Source: Lachnospiraceae bacterium UBA5899 (GTDB lineage: Bacteria; Bacillota; Clostridia; Lachnospirales; Lachnospiraceae). From it: a stretch of DNA of 17,284 bases. This document shows positions 7,482-15,256 of the stretch, piece by piece. The position numbers and the translations under genes are program-made. Under the pieces are notes generated by a model that had not been told where the DNA came from, did no database searches, and worked only from the letters and a program-made list of their open reading frames with translations. Location: positions 1 through 17,284 of the forward strand of contig DJEL01000024.1 of assembly GCA_002432425.1 (NCBI GenBank), in the 5' to 3' direction. Numbering within the stretch: the stretch's first letter is position 1; the number at the start of each line of letters is the position of its first letter.

Positions 7482-8136
7482 GTATCCTGCCGTCACTGAT
7501 TACGATTTTCCGGGAACACATTTCCGCATAGCGCTCCTCATGTGTCACCAGAATAACCGTGATATTTTCCTTATTTAATCGGATAAAATACTCCATAATT
7601 TCATCCGCCATCTGCCTGTCCAGATTTCCGGTGGGTTCGTCCGCCAGTATGATATCCGGGCGGTTTATCAGTGCTCTCGCTATGGCTACCCGCTGCCTCT
7701 GACCGCCCGAAAGCTCTGACGGCAGGTGATGAGCACGCTCCTCAAGGCCCAGAAAGTGTTCGATTTCCCGGAGCCTTTCCTTATCCACTTTCTGGGAGTT
7801 AAGCAGCCATGGCATCTGAATGTTTTCCTCCACCGTCAGAATAGGTATCAGATTAAAATCCTGAAAAACATAGCCTATCTTAGTACGCCGCAGTTTTGAC
7901 AGTTCCCCGTTGTCCAATTCACAGATATTTATTCCATCAAAGGAAACCGAACCGGAGGTTGGCGTTTCTATTCCGCCTATCAGATTGAGCAGTGTTGTCT
8001 TACCCGAACCGGACTGCCCTGTAATCGCCACCATTTCTCCTTTTTCTATCTGTATGCTGACATTGTTTACCGCATAAATTTCGTTACTGCCCTGTATAAA
8101 CTTTTTGGTCAAATTCTTTATTTCTATCTGGCTCAT
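7471..8136 (-). CDS. ABC transporter ATP-binding protein, MacB/LolD/FtsE-type
   Basis: A 221-residue ATPase of the MacB/LolD class that powers FtsX-type permeases. Walker A GQSGSGKTT is at 40-48, the Q-loop Gln near 92, the signature LSGGQ at 142-146, Walker B IILADE at 162-167 and the switch His at 199. The length is that of a single domain without C-terminal regulatory extension, unlike MalK/MsmX-type importer ATPases of about 365 residues. It follows the FtsX-like permease by 18 bp and is the last gene of the seven-gene run. Start: ATG with GGAGA upstream. It is expected to sit on the inner face of the membrane as a dimer with the permease at 8155-9888. The transported or mechanically driven substrate is unknown. 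Confidence 0.95.
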   Translation of the reverse strand: MSQIEIKNLTKKFIQGSNEIYAVNNVSIQIEKGEMVAITGQSGSGKTTLLNLIGGIETPTSGSVSFDGINICELDNGELSKLRRTKIGYVFQDFNLIPILTVEENIQMPWLLNSQKVDKERLREIEHFLGLEERAHHLPSELSGGQRQRVAIARALINRPDIILADEPTGNLDRQMADEIMEYFIRLNKENITVILVTHEERYAEMCSRKIVISDGRILKD

Positions 8137-8154
8137 CTTGGTTTCTCCGAATTT

Positions 8155-9888
8155 CTACCTGTAATTTTTTAACTGTTTCTTTAACTGACGGTACACCGGC
8201 AAAACAAAAGCGGAAACCGTCATAATACCGCATATAAGGTAAGTAAGGACAAGTGTAATGGAAAAAGGAAGTCCCATGCCGGTTGATACAGTCGTTACAC
8301 TCACCAACAAAATGCTGACTACCGGCGGTATCAGTACAGCCACCATGGCATTTTCAAGCCCCTGTCTGATAAATGATGCATAGACCATATTCTTTGTAGC
8401 GCCGATAAGGGATAAAATCCTTGTCGTTTTCCGGCTGTCCCAGATATAACTGCTCAACCTCATGTAAATAATCAACATCATAAACAGAAACAGTACGGCA
8501 AACAAGAACATAAGCAAAAGATAAATGCCTTTGTTCATAACCTGTGCCCTTTCCACCTCTTCCTGCCTGTCCAGCAGGGAAATACTTCCCTTCTGAAAAT
8601 AATTTTCTATTTTTTCTGCTGTATTCTTGTGTTCTCCCGCATCATGCAGTTTCACCTTAACCAAATCCACATACAAATTATCTGTTCCCGCATTTACGGC
8701 AAAAGAGTCATTTCCGCTTTCCTGCACGCACTCTATACTTTCCACATTGTTAAGCCGGTTCAAAAAATCGAGTTCTCCCTGTGTAAAACCTCCGTAGACA
8801 GATACCTGTTTGTAAATCCACAGTTCATATTCCTGCGGTTTTTCCATCATGGCAATGTCCAGGGATAAATAGCCGAATAAAAACAGAAAAATCGTCATGA
8901 CAGGAACCGCCACCGCAATACAGCTTCGGTACTCCCGGTTTGTCCGCTGTTTCCAGATGGCGGTCAGGGATTTTTCAGGGGATGATAAAAAGGAAAGCTT
9001 CCATTTCGTTCTTTTCCGGCTGTCTGCTGTCTGGATATCTTCTTTCATCCGGCTCCATACGGATTTTTCTTTCTTTTCCCTCAGAACATGCCCTAACGTT
9101 CCTGAAAGAATGAGTCCGAAAACCGCAATACACAGAATGGTATGTACCGGTTCTATCTTAAATATAAGCCAGGCTATTCCCTGTCCTTCCTTCACTTCCA
9201 GATAAAAGTGAAACAGCAGCTTCATCGTGCCTGCTGCAATCAGAACCGCACTGATGGCAGCGCAGAAAAACAGAACGGCAAATTCCGCAAAATAAAGTCT
9301 GTTGATTTGACGGTTATCCGCTCCGCAGGAACTTAAGATTGCCATGTCCGACTGAAAACGCCGCAGATGATTTTCATAGGCAGACTTCATGATGCCTGCT
9401 GAAATAAACATGATAAACACACTTAAAATTCTTATGATTACCTGTCCGCCCGCTTCCTGTGCATCATGGGAAATTCCATGGGCGGTATCATAATCATAAG
9501 CGGTAATATGCAGCATCGTATTGTCTGCGGTTTTCAGTCTTTTTTGAAGTAAGGAACCAAAATACTGCATCGTTTCCGTATTTTTCCACTGTTCGTCATC
9601 CAAAATATGCACATAAACCGTACCGTCCTCCCAATATGGTTCCGACAATCCTTCGATATTCCGAAAAACTTCCGCATCCTTCTCATCCGCATTTGCTATA
9701 TGAAAAGTTTCTCCTTTTGCCATACTGATAAGCTGTTGGCTCCATCCGTAACTGCTGCTGTCCAGGTAAATGGAAAACAAAAGCGGCAGAATAAGTGCAC
9801 ACGTAATAATCACATATATGTTCAGATGCCACATGGGTCTGCGCCGAAAAGATTGTTTCAGGTAAAGAAAATAGCTCATGTTTTTCAT
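8155..9888 (-). CDS. FtsX-like ABC permease with duplicated FtsX domains
   Basis: A 577-residue membrane protein with about eight membrane segments: near residues 25-41, 150-168, 199-220, 247-267, 323-341, 455-477, 513-533 and 544-564. The plan is two copies of one anchor, an outward domain and three helices. Each copy has the FtsX signature after its second helix: MAILSSCGADNRQINRLY near 182 and RILSLIGATKNMVYASF near 490. Large outward domains lie at about 42-149 and 342-454. This two-copy form is seen in Firmicute peptide or bacteriocin resistance/export permeases. It pairs with the ATPase 18 bp downstream and follows the adaptor-like gene by 21 bp. The start is one of two close ATGs (codons 1 and 4) preceded by AAAGGA. 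The substrate is not apparent. Confidence 0.88.
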   Translation of the reverse strand: MKNMSYFLYLKQSFRRRPMWHLNIYVIITCALILPLLFSIYLDSSSYGWSQQLISMAKGETFHIANADEKDAEVFRNIEGLSEPYWEDGTVYVHILDDEQWKNTETMQYFGSLLQKRLKTADNTMLHITAYDYDTAHGISHDAQEAGGQVIIRILSVFIMFISAGIMKSAYENHLRRFQSDMAILSSCGADNRQINRLYFAEFAVLFFCAAISAVLIAAGTMKLLFHFYLEVKEGQGIAWLIFKIEPVHTILCIAVFGLILSGTLGHVLREKKEKSVWSRMKEDIQTADSRKRTKWKLSFLSSPEKSLTAIWKQRTNREYRSCIAVAVPVMTIFLFLFGYLSLDIAMMEKPQEYELWIYKQVSVYGGFTQGELDFLNRLNNVESIECVQESGNDSFAVNAGTDNLYVDLVKVKLHDAGEHKNTAEKIENYFQKGSISLLDRQEEVERAQVMNKGIYLLLMFLFAVLFLFMMLIIYMRLSSYIWDSRKTTRILSLIGATKNMVYASFIRQGLENAMVAVLIPPVVSILLVSVTTVSTGMGLPFSITLVLTYLICGIMTVSAFVLPVYRQLKKQLKNYR

Positions 9889-9909
9889 ATCCTTTGCTCT
9901 GTTTATTGT

Positions 9910-10348
9910 TTATTCTTCCACCACTCTCATTCCATCCTGTAATCGGTCGTCAAATAGGGCAACAACCCGTTCCGAACGCAAAATGCCGTCTTTTATGTAA
10001 ACCATATCGCCGCCCGCTTCCTCTGCGTTTTCTGCCACCTCCACGGCTCTCAGAAACACCGCTTCGTAGCTTCCGTAGGGCACCTTTTTTGTTTCCAGCA
10101 CAAAAACCATACCGTCATGGACGGCGGCAGCCGGCAGGGAAAGATACACTTCTTCTGTCGTGACCGGTATTTCTTCTCCGTCAAGCTCTATCACAGACTC
10201 CGTTTCCACACGGCATTCCTGCGGGCAGACCGCCGCCACCTTCATGCGGAACAGACCATCTATTTTTTTTGTGAAAAAAAGTACCGATAAGCAGCAGTGT
10301 AAAGAAAGTAATGGCAGCTATCCATATCCCTGTTTTTTTCTTTTTCAT
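9910..10348 (-). pseudogene. Short HlyD/MFP-like membrane-anchored adaptor, frameshifted in an A8 run
   Basis: The gene starts at an ATG (10348-10346) 5 bp after the stop of the importer permease and would encode about 145 residues. The first 25 or so codons give a basic start and a membrane anchor (KTGIWIAAITFFTLLLIGTFF). A run of eight A on the minus strand (10263-10270) then throws the frame off; removing one A restores continuity into IDGLFRMKVAAVCP and on to the stop at 9910. The rest resembles the last domain of membrane fusion proteins: LPAAAVHDGMVFVLET, a Val-rich strand, IKDGILRSERVV and LQDGMRVV. The hairpin and lipoyl parts of a full adaptor are missing. In context it is a minimal partner of the FtsX-type transporter. 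The 111-residue frame starting at the internal ATG would lack the anchor. Confidence 0.7.
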
Positions 10349-10353
10349 ATCTT

Positions 10354-11121
10354 CTACCCCTTTAGCCGTCCCATGCCGTCCGACAATTCCTCTTCATAAA
10401 CCGCGTAAAGCAGCAGAATGGGTATCAGGCAAAGCACTCCGACGGCATACAGCAGTTGTTCCTTTCCCTGTATGTACTCTTCCGCAATAACCGACAGCGG
10501 CCGCAGAACATCCTCTTTTACAAAATAAAGCGGTTGTTCCACCATATTAAACCCCTCCGCAAACATGAACACTAATACAGCAGCCACACTGCCCTTTACC
10601 TGGGGCAGCAGAGCATGCCACAGTATTTTACAAAGCGAAGAGGTTTCCAGTCTGGCAGCCTCCACAATTTCCGTCGGTACCGTTTCCACATATTGGTACA
10701 TTAGATAAAAAGCAAACGGCGAACACAGCATGGGCAGTATCAGCGCAAACGGTGAATTCAGCATATGCATGTCCCGCAAGCCGATATAAGTCGGAAGCAG
10801 GGTTGCCTGCAGCGGCATCAGCATAAGAAGCAGAACCAGAAACAGAATTGCTTTTTTTCCTTTTATATTTCCCCATTGCAGCCCGACTGCCGCAAGGAAG
10901 GACAAAACGGCTGCTCCGGTTCCTATCGCCGCCGCTATCCCTAACGAGTACCAGTACTTCGGATAAAACCAGAATTCTTCTATTAAAAGCAGGTAAAAAT
11001 CTTTTATCCGTATTTTCCCGCACATCCAGAGAAACGGCAGAACACATACGACAGAAAGGAGTATTAAGAGAACGCCCTCTGTAACACTCCACAGGCGTCC
11101 TTTTTTGTGTTTTTTATGCAT
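10354..11121 (-). CDS. Sugar-type ABC importer permease, MalG-like
   Basis: A 255-residue binding-protein-dependent permease, a little shorter than the usual 270-280. Membrane segments lie near residues 14-33, 58-80, 91-110, 123-143, 176-195 and 222-240. The cytoplasmic EAA loop that contacts the ATPase is present at about 154-173, but its centre is altered: family members have D-G-A after EAA and two residues, while here it is E-T-S, so the conserved Gly is absent. It would form a heterodimer with the permease encoded just upstream. Start: ATG inside the end of the preceding gene (8 bp overlap including the stop), with AGGGAGG six bases upstream, so the two are translationally coupled. Polyol or oligosaccharide uptake is typical for the family; the ligand here cannot be told. 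Confidence 0.88.
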   Translation of the reverse strand: MHKKHKKGRLWSVTEGVLLILLSVVCVLPFLWMCGKIRIKDFYLLLIEEFWFYPKYWYSLGIAAAIGTGAAVLSFLAAVGLQWGNIKGKKAILFLVLLLMLMPLQATLLPTYIGLRDMHMLNSPFALILPMLCSPFAFYLMYQYVETVPTEIVEAARLETSSLCKILWHALLPQVKGSVAAVLVFMFAEGFNMVEQPLYFVKEDVLRPLSVIAEEYIQGKEQLLYAVGVLCLIPILLLYAVYEEELSDGMGRLKG

Positions 11122-11953
11122 GCTTTTCCTCCCTGTGAAAAACGCCGCTTCCCACTGTCACAAAAACCGCTATTAACAGGACGATGATAACCGATGCGGC
11201 AGCCATGAACTGATAATTTAATTTCAGGAATTGATTGTTCATATAATACTGGAGCGTATAACTGTAATCGGGCGGATAATTCTGTCCATAGTACAGATAG
11301 CTCTCCCGGAAGGTTCTGAAGCAGTATACCACGCCCATGACACCCACAAACTGAACGGCTCTTTTCATGAGCGGAAGTGTAATTTTTAAGTGCGTTACCA
11401 TTTTTCCGGCTCCGTCCATCTGTGCCGCTTCGTAAATTTCATACGGCACGGACAAATACGCAGCGGTAAGTATAACGATGCCCATTCCCAGGTACTTCCA
11501 CAAAAACATGACATAGACGGGAACCGGGGTTCCCCTGTCCGGCAGAAATAAAGTAAAGGCAGCCGTGATGCTGACGGACGGCATAAAGAGCGGCAAAAAC
11601 ACCAGCTTTCTGAAATACCGTCCCAATTTACCTGTATTCACCGAAAATATCGTCAAAAGTAACGATAAAAGCAGAAAGACCGGTACGCATATCCCTATCA
11701 TAAGGAGCGTGTTCTTTAGTGCCAGCCTGAAATACGGATTGCCAAGCACTTCTGCGTAATTGGCAAAGCCCACAAACTTTTTCTGAAACTGTCCCTTGCG
11801 AAATGAAAAAAGAATGACCTTCAGAAACGGCAGAAGATAAAACAGGGCAAGTCCTGCCATGACCGGCAGCAGACAAAGTCTCATTTTTCTCTGAAATCCG
11901 CGCTTTCCTTTATTCGCCCATATACATTTTAACCTTGCGTTCCAGTTCTTCAA
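11114..11953 (-). CDS. Sugar-type ABC importer permease, MalF/UgpA-like
   Basis: The partner permease of the one above. Counting from the first codon of the open frame (11980), the first membrane helix lies near 35-58 and others near 91-112, 125-146, 156-176, 207-222 and 259-279. A textbook EAA loop EAAQMDGAGKM followed by KITLP is at about 184-203. The start is unclear. The frame opens with a GTG at 11980 that has no ribosome binding site. A TTG at 11953 has AGGAGG six bases upstream, although those bases also encode Glu-Glu in the overlapping binding-protein gene. An ATG at 11884, just after the binding-protein stop, has only a weak site. I give 11953 because it leaves a basic N-terminus before helix 1. 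No importer ATPase is encoded here; in many Firmicutes such importers use a shared MsmX-type ATPase. Confidence 0.88.
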   Translation of the reverse strand: MKNWNARLKCIWANKGKRGFQRKMRLCLLPVMAGLALFYLLPFLKVILFSFRKGQFQKKFVGFANYAEVLGNPYFRLALKNTLLMIGICVPVFLLLSLLLTIFSVNTGKLGRYFRKLVFLPLFMPSVSITAAFTLFLPDRGTPVPVYVMFLWKYLGMGIVILTAAYLSVPYEIYEAAQMDGAGKMVTHLKITLPLMKRAVQFVGVMGVVYCFRTFRESYLYYGQNYPPDYSYTLQYYMNNQFLKLNYQFMAAASVIIVLLIAVFVTVGSGVFHREEKHA

Positions 11954-13922
11954 TGACTTCCTCCTCCGAAACATCCCCACTCATGCCATAACGGTAATAG
12001 CTGTCAAACAATCCTTCCGGCAGGCTGAAACAGATAGTTCCCGTCATGTATAACTGATGCAGGTCATCATAAAAACCGTCTTCCGGATAAAGCTCTCTGT
12101 TTGCCGTAAGAAAATTCTCCGGCTGGGCACAGTATGCTTCTGCCATCTGCGCCGCATACTGCAGAGCTTCTTTTTTGTGCGGGGCATTGGGGTTTATTAT
12201 CAATACATCTGCCGTTATCTGCGGCGTGGCTTCTCCCTCTATTCCCGGAATTCCGCAGACATGCACACCGGTCGTTCCCTCATATTTTGCATAATCCCAT
12301 GCATCGCCCTCTACCGTTTCCAGGCAGACCGTCTGTGCTTTCCTTCTTCTTGCTTCCTCCGGGCTTTCGTTGTCCAGCACAGCATAATCCCATGAATGAT
12401 TCATAAATTCCGAATGAAGATAATCGCCACCGTCTCGGTATTCCTGCTTTACGAAAGCAAGGATTTGACGGAATTCTTCCGTATCAAAGGAAATCTCCTT
12501 TCCCGATTGTTCTTCTTCCATGCGCTGCCTTCTCACGTAGTCCTGCAATAAAAAGGTATTCAGAAAAGAAATTTCGTACCTGCCGTCCTGTCCGTTTTCA
12601 TAAAGCACCTTTCCCGCTTCGCACAAGTCCTCCGCCGTATGCACATTCTGCATATTTACACCGTACTCGCCTAAATTGTCTTCCTGATAAACAATTCCTT
12701 TTACCCTAAGTTTCAGCGGCAGCATCCAGATATCACCCTGATAAACAGCACCCTCCCGGATGCACGGATAACAGTTGCTCCAATAGCCTGAAATCATCTC
12801 CTCCGGAATAGGGGTATACATCATGGCATTGCGGATGGTTTCCGCCTGCGCCATATCTGTGGATGTGATAACAAAATCATAGTCCGAATCACCGGCAAGC
12901 ATCTTTAACGCCAGCTCCTCCCAGTCAAGAACTTCCAGTTCTATCTGATAGCCGCCCCAGTCACTGAGTGCCATTTCCGATGTAGTATAGGCTTTCAGCG
13001 GTTTATTATCCTTTATGAAGGCATCCGGATAAAAAGAAAATACTGTTTCTTCCTGCGATGATTTTATAAAAATTCTGCCTGCCTCATACTGCAGGTGTCC
13101 GGGAATATCCTCTACATTTACAGCCGTATAGCGTGCCGCAACCTTCGGGTCTTTTGGGGAAAACTTCACATATTGCCCCATAACCAGATAGCCGTACAGA
13201 GAACCTTCCGATTTATCGTAAGAAATATCCGACATTCCATATGTAAAATTACTGTCATAGGCTTCCGAAATTTCCCCGGTACCGGCATCGTACAGCCGGA
13301 AACAGTATTGTCCGTTTTCACAGGTATTAATCCAATAACTGTCCTTTTCCGCAACTGCCACTGCCGCCGGATTTTCCACAGGTACCGTAAGCTCCTCTCC
13401 CGACGCTTTGTCAATCAGGCTGGCTGCCGTTTCTCCCCCTCGGTAGCCAAACAGCATCACCGTGTTTTCTCCTGCTGCCATTTTCTGCACATACATGGCA
13501 TCCTTCCTTACTGCAAGAACATTCTGCTCTCCGGTTGCCATATCAAGTTCTGTCAGTGTCCCCTTATTTTCCCTGTATACATACAGCTTTCCGCCTGCAA
13601 GACACAGATTTGACAATGACCGGCTGTCCTCCTCTCCGTAGACCGCAAACTGCATCGGGTAAGCATCATCTGCGGAAATACTATATTCTCCGTTCTTTGT
13701 ACCATCCAGTCCGTAGCTGTATACGGTATTGTTCTCCGTTGTAATAAAATAGATATTTTTTCCGTCCTCATCCACACAATAATCTTTCAGATTCTGTATG
13801 GTCAGTTCCGCTACATCGGTATTGTTATTCTGCTTACCGTCATACTGGGAACCGCATCCGGAAAACCACAGGCACACACTCATGACAGCTATTAACATAA
13901 AGATTTTATTATTCCTGTTCAT
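11910..13922 (-). CDS. Lipoprotein with N-terminal propeller-like region and C-terminal solute-binding domain
   Basis: A lipoprotein of 670 residues from the chosen start; residue numbers here count from the start of the open frame at 13940, six codons earlier. The lipobox F-S-G-C has its Cys at 29. Residues about 45-310 show repeated strand-turn-strand units (NIYFITTENNTVYSYGLDG near 62; GKLYVYRENKGTLTELD near 117), as in DUF5050-like propellers. From about 313 a solute-binding domain follows: a first strand and helix (KAYTTSEMALSDW), a DYDFVITSTD segment in place of the usual GPDI, and a SGDVSEEE then helix ending. The start at 13922 is chosen because it gives a standard signal peptide; it overlaps the upstream gene by 14 bp. 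Its position before two permease genes makes it the binding protein of that importer. The ligand is unknown. Confidence 0.85.
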   Translation of the reverse strand: MNRNNKIFMLIAVMSVCLWFSGCGSQYDGKQNNNTDVAELTIQNLKDYCVDEDGKNIYFITTENNTVYSYGLDGTKNGEYSISADDAYPMQFAVYGEEDSRSLSNLCLAGGKLYVYRENKGTLTELDMATGEQNVLAVRKDAMYVQKMAAGENTVMLFGYRGGETAASLIDKASGEELTVPVENPAAVAVAEKDSYWINTCENGQYCFRLYDAGTGEISEAYDSNFTYGMSDISYDKSEGSLYGYLVMGQYVKFSPKDPKVAARYTAVNVEDIPGHLQYEAGRIFIKSSQEETVFSFYPDAFIKDNKPLKAYTTSEMALSDWGGYQIELEVLDWEELALKMLAGDSDYDFVITSTDMAQAETIRNAMMYTPIPEEMISGYWSNCYPCIREGAVYQGDIWMLPLKLRVKGIVYQEDNLGEYGVNMQNVHTAEDLCEAGKVLYENGQDGRYEISFLNTFLLQDYVRRQRMEEEQSGKEISFDTEEFRQILAFVKQEYRDGGDYLHSEFMNHSWDYAVLDNESPEEARRRKAQTVCLETVEGDAWDYAKYEGTTGVHVCGIPGIEGEATPQITADVLIINPNAPHKKEALQYAAQMAEAYCAQPENFLTANRELYPEDGFYDDLHQLYMTGTICFSLPEGLFDSYYRYGMSGDVSEEEVIEELERKVKMYMGE

Positions 13923-15042
13923 ATACCATTCCCATTTCATCAGTGGCTAAATCATAATAATACAGGGTCTGTTTCGCTCCATCCTGCGAATATGTCCTGA
14001 AAATCCAGTACAGCATATCCTGTCCCAGAAACATATGGGTAACTGCCGCATTACTGCCTTCCAGAAAGCAGATTTCCTGTTTTTCTGTTTCCTTCCATTT
14101 ATAAACAGATGTTCCGTCAGACCTGCTGTCCCAGTAATACAGAGCCTCTCCGTCACTGACCGCATAATAGGAACAACTTCCCAAATCAAAATCTTCTCCG
14201 CTCTCAAGATTATAAACATGGCGTGTTAAAGTATCCATAGAATTATCATCATTTGCATAGCTGAACCATTTTCCCGCCCAAAGGGTATACATGGCATCCT
14301 TCCTTATGTAACCGCAGCCTGCATCCTGCAGTCGATAGGCTATCAGATAGCCTTGCCCGAAATTCTCTGCGCTGTCCCCCAGATAAGAACCTGTTATGAT
14401 ACCGTTTCCCATCATCAGACGAACGGTTTCTCCCGGTGCCGACTCCCATACCTTTACGCCGGAGCCTTCAAACACACCCACGCCATCCGCCGCACCTGCG
14501 TACAGACCGTCTTCCGTTATAAAATATTCCGCCCTGACGTCCTCAGCCACCGGCTCTTCTTCACCGCTTTCGCAATTAACCCGGCGCAGACTTTCTCTCT
14601 CTGCATTGTAGTAAAGCCATCCGTCCATATACTGCATATACCAGCCCGTATTGTCCTTAAAAACACGCAGGTTTTCTCCTTTTTTGCCGGATGTATATAT
14701 AACCGATGTGTCCGGCAGGGAAAAATATATCTGACCGTTTTCGTCAAAAGCAAAGCGGCCTTCATTCAGGAGATTGGAATTTCTTACGGACTCTGCTTCT
14801 GACAGCGCTCCCTGTTCATAGAGGTCGCTCAATTCCCATTTTTCCAGTTTCTGCAGTTCCGGCGGCAGCGTTTCCTGCCCCTGCACAACATCCGGTGTAT
14901 CCTTGGTTTCTTCCTGCCAGTTTATTACCGTAGCCGGATTGTCCGTCCCATTATCCTGCTCTGTCTTTTTCTCACCGCAGCCCAGAGCCGTTATGCCGAG
15001 CATGGCTGCCAGTCCGATTACTCCCCATTTTTGTCTCCTCAT
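13909..15042 (-). CDS. Propeller-like surface lipoprotein, DUF5050-type
   Basis: A lipoprotein of 377 residues. Start: ATG at 15042 with GGAGGTACC directly upstream; the open frame extends to a TTG at 15084 without a ribosome binding site. The signal peptide ends in T-A-L-G-C (Cys22). After a low-complexity linker (about 25-55) the protein is made of strand repeats with Tyr-Trp pairs, for example DGWLYYNAERESLRRVN, DGEALYYWDSRSDGTSVYKW and KQTLYYYDLATDEMG, which fits an extracytoplasmic beta-propeller of the DUF5050/WD-like kind. It resembles the N-terminal half of the next protein without the solute-binding part. It is the first gene of the long run, overlapping the binding-protein gene by 14 bp, and may help to capture or sense the ligand. 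Its exact role is unknown. Confidence 0.8.
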   Translation of the reverse strand: MRRQKWGVIGLAAMLGITALGCGEKKTEQDNGTDNPATVINWQEETKDTPDVVQGQETLPPELQKLEKWELSDLYEQGALSEAESVRNSNLLNEGRFAFDENGQIYFSLPDTSVIYTSGKKGENLRVFKDNTGWYMQYMDGWLYYNAERESLRRVNCESGEEEPVAEDVRAEYFITEDGLYAGAADGVGVFEGSGVKVWESAPGETVRLMMGNGIITGSYLGDSAENFGQGYLIAYRLQDAGCGYIRKDAMYTLWAGKWFSYANDDNSMDTLTRHVYNLESGEDFDLGSCSYYAVSDGEALYYWDSRSDGTSVYKWKETEKQEICFLEGSNAAVTHMFLGQDMLYWIFRTYSQDGAKQTLYYYDLATDEMGMVYEQE

Positions 15043-15256
15043 GGTACCTCCGTTTTGGTGTTCATATTTATAACTTTTTATCAAGAGGCGGGCATTCTCT
15101 TTGCTTCATAAAATAACGTCATGCAGTAATTTTACTTCCACTAAAATAGACCTTTCAGCTATAATCTTTATCCATTCGATTGAATTACTTTTATTCGTGC
15201 GTTATATGTATGATTTTCTTTCAAATATGTTTCATACAAGACGCAAAAATATAAAC
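15043..15256 (-). other. Intergenic leader of the seven-gene run
   Basis: About 214 bases without a supported gene. It is AT-rich. I see no convincing -35/-10 pair with good spacing, no T-tract hairpin and no riboswitch-like fold by eye. A 13-codon frame (MKQRECPPLDKKL) ends shortly before the lipoprotein ribosome binding site, which could be a leader peptide or chance. The transporter operon must be started here or by read-through from the RCC1-like gene. Confidence 0.3.

Noticed and set aside
13095..13613. A 172-residue plus-strand open frame opposite the solute-binding lipoprotein gene
   Set aside because: Antisense shadow with basic, Cys/His-rich composition; the minus strand is clearly coding.
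14353..14802. A 149-residue plus-strand open frame opposite the propeller lipoprotein gene
   Set aside because: Antisense shadow; no start signal or recognisable domain.
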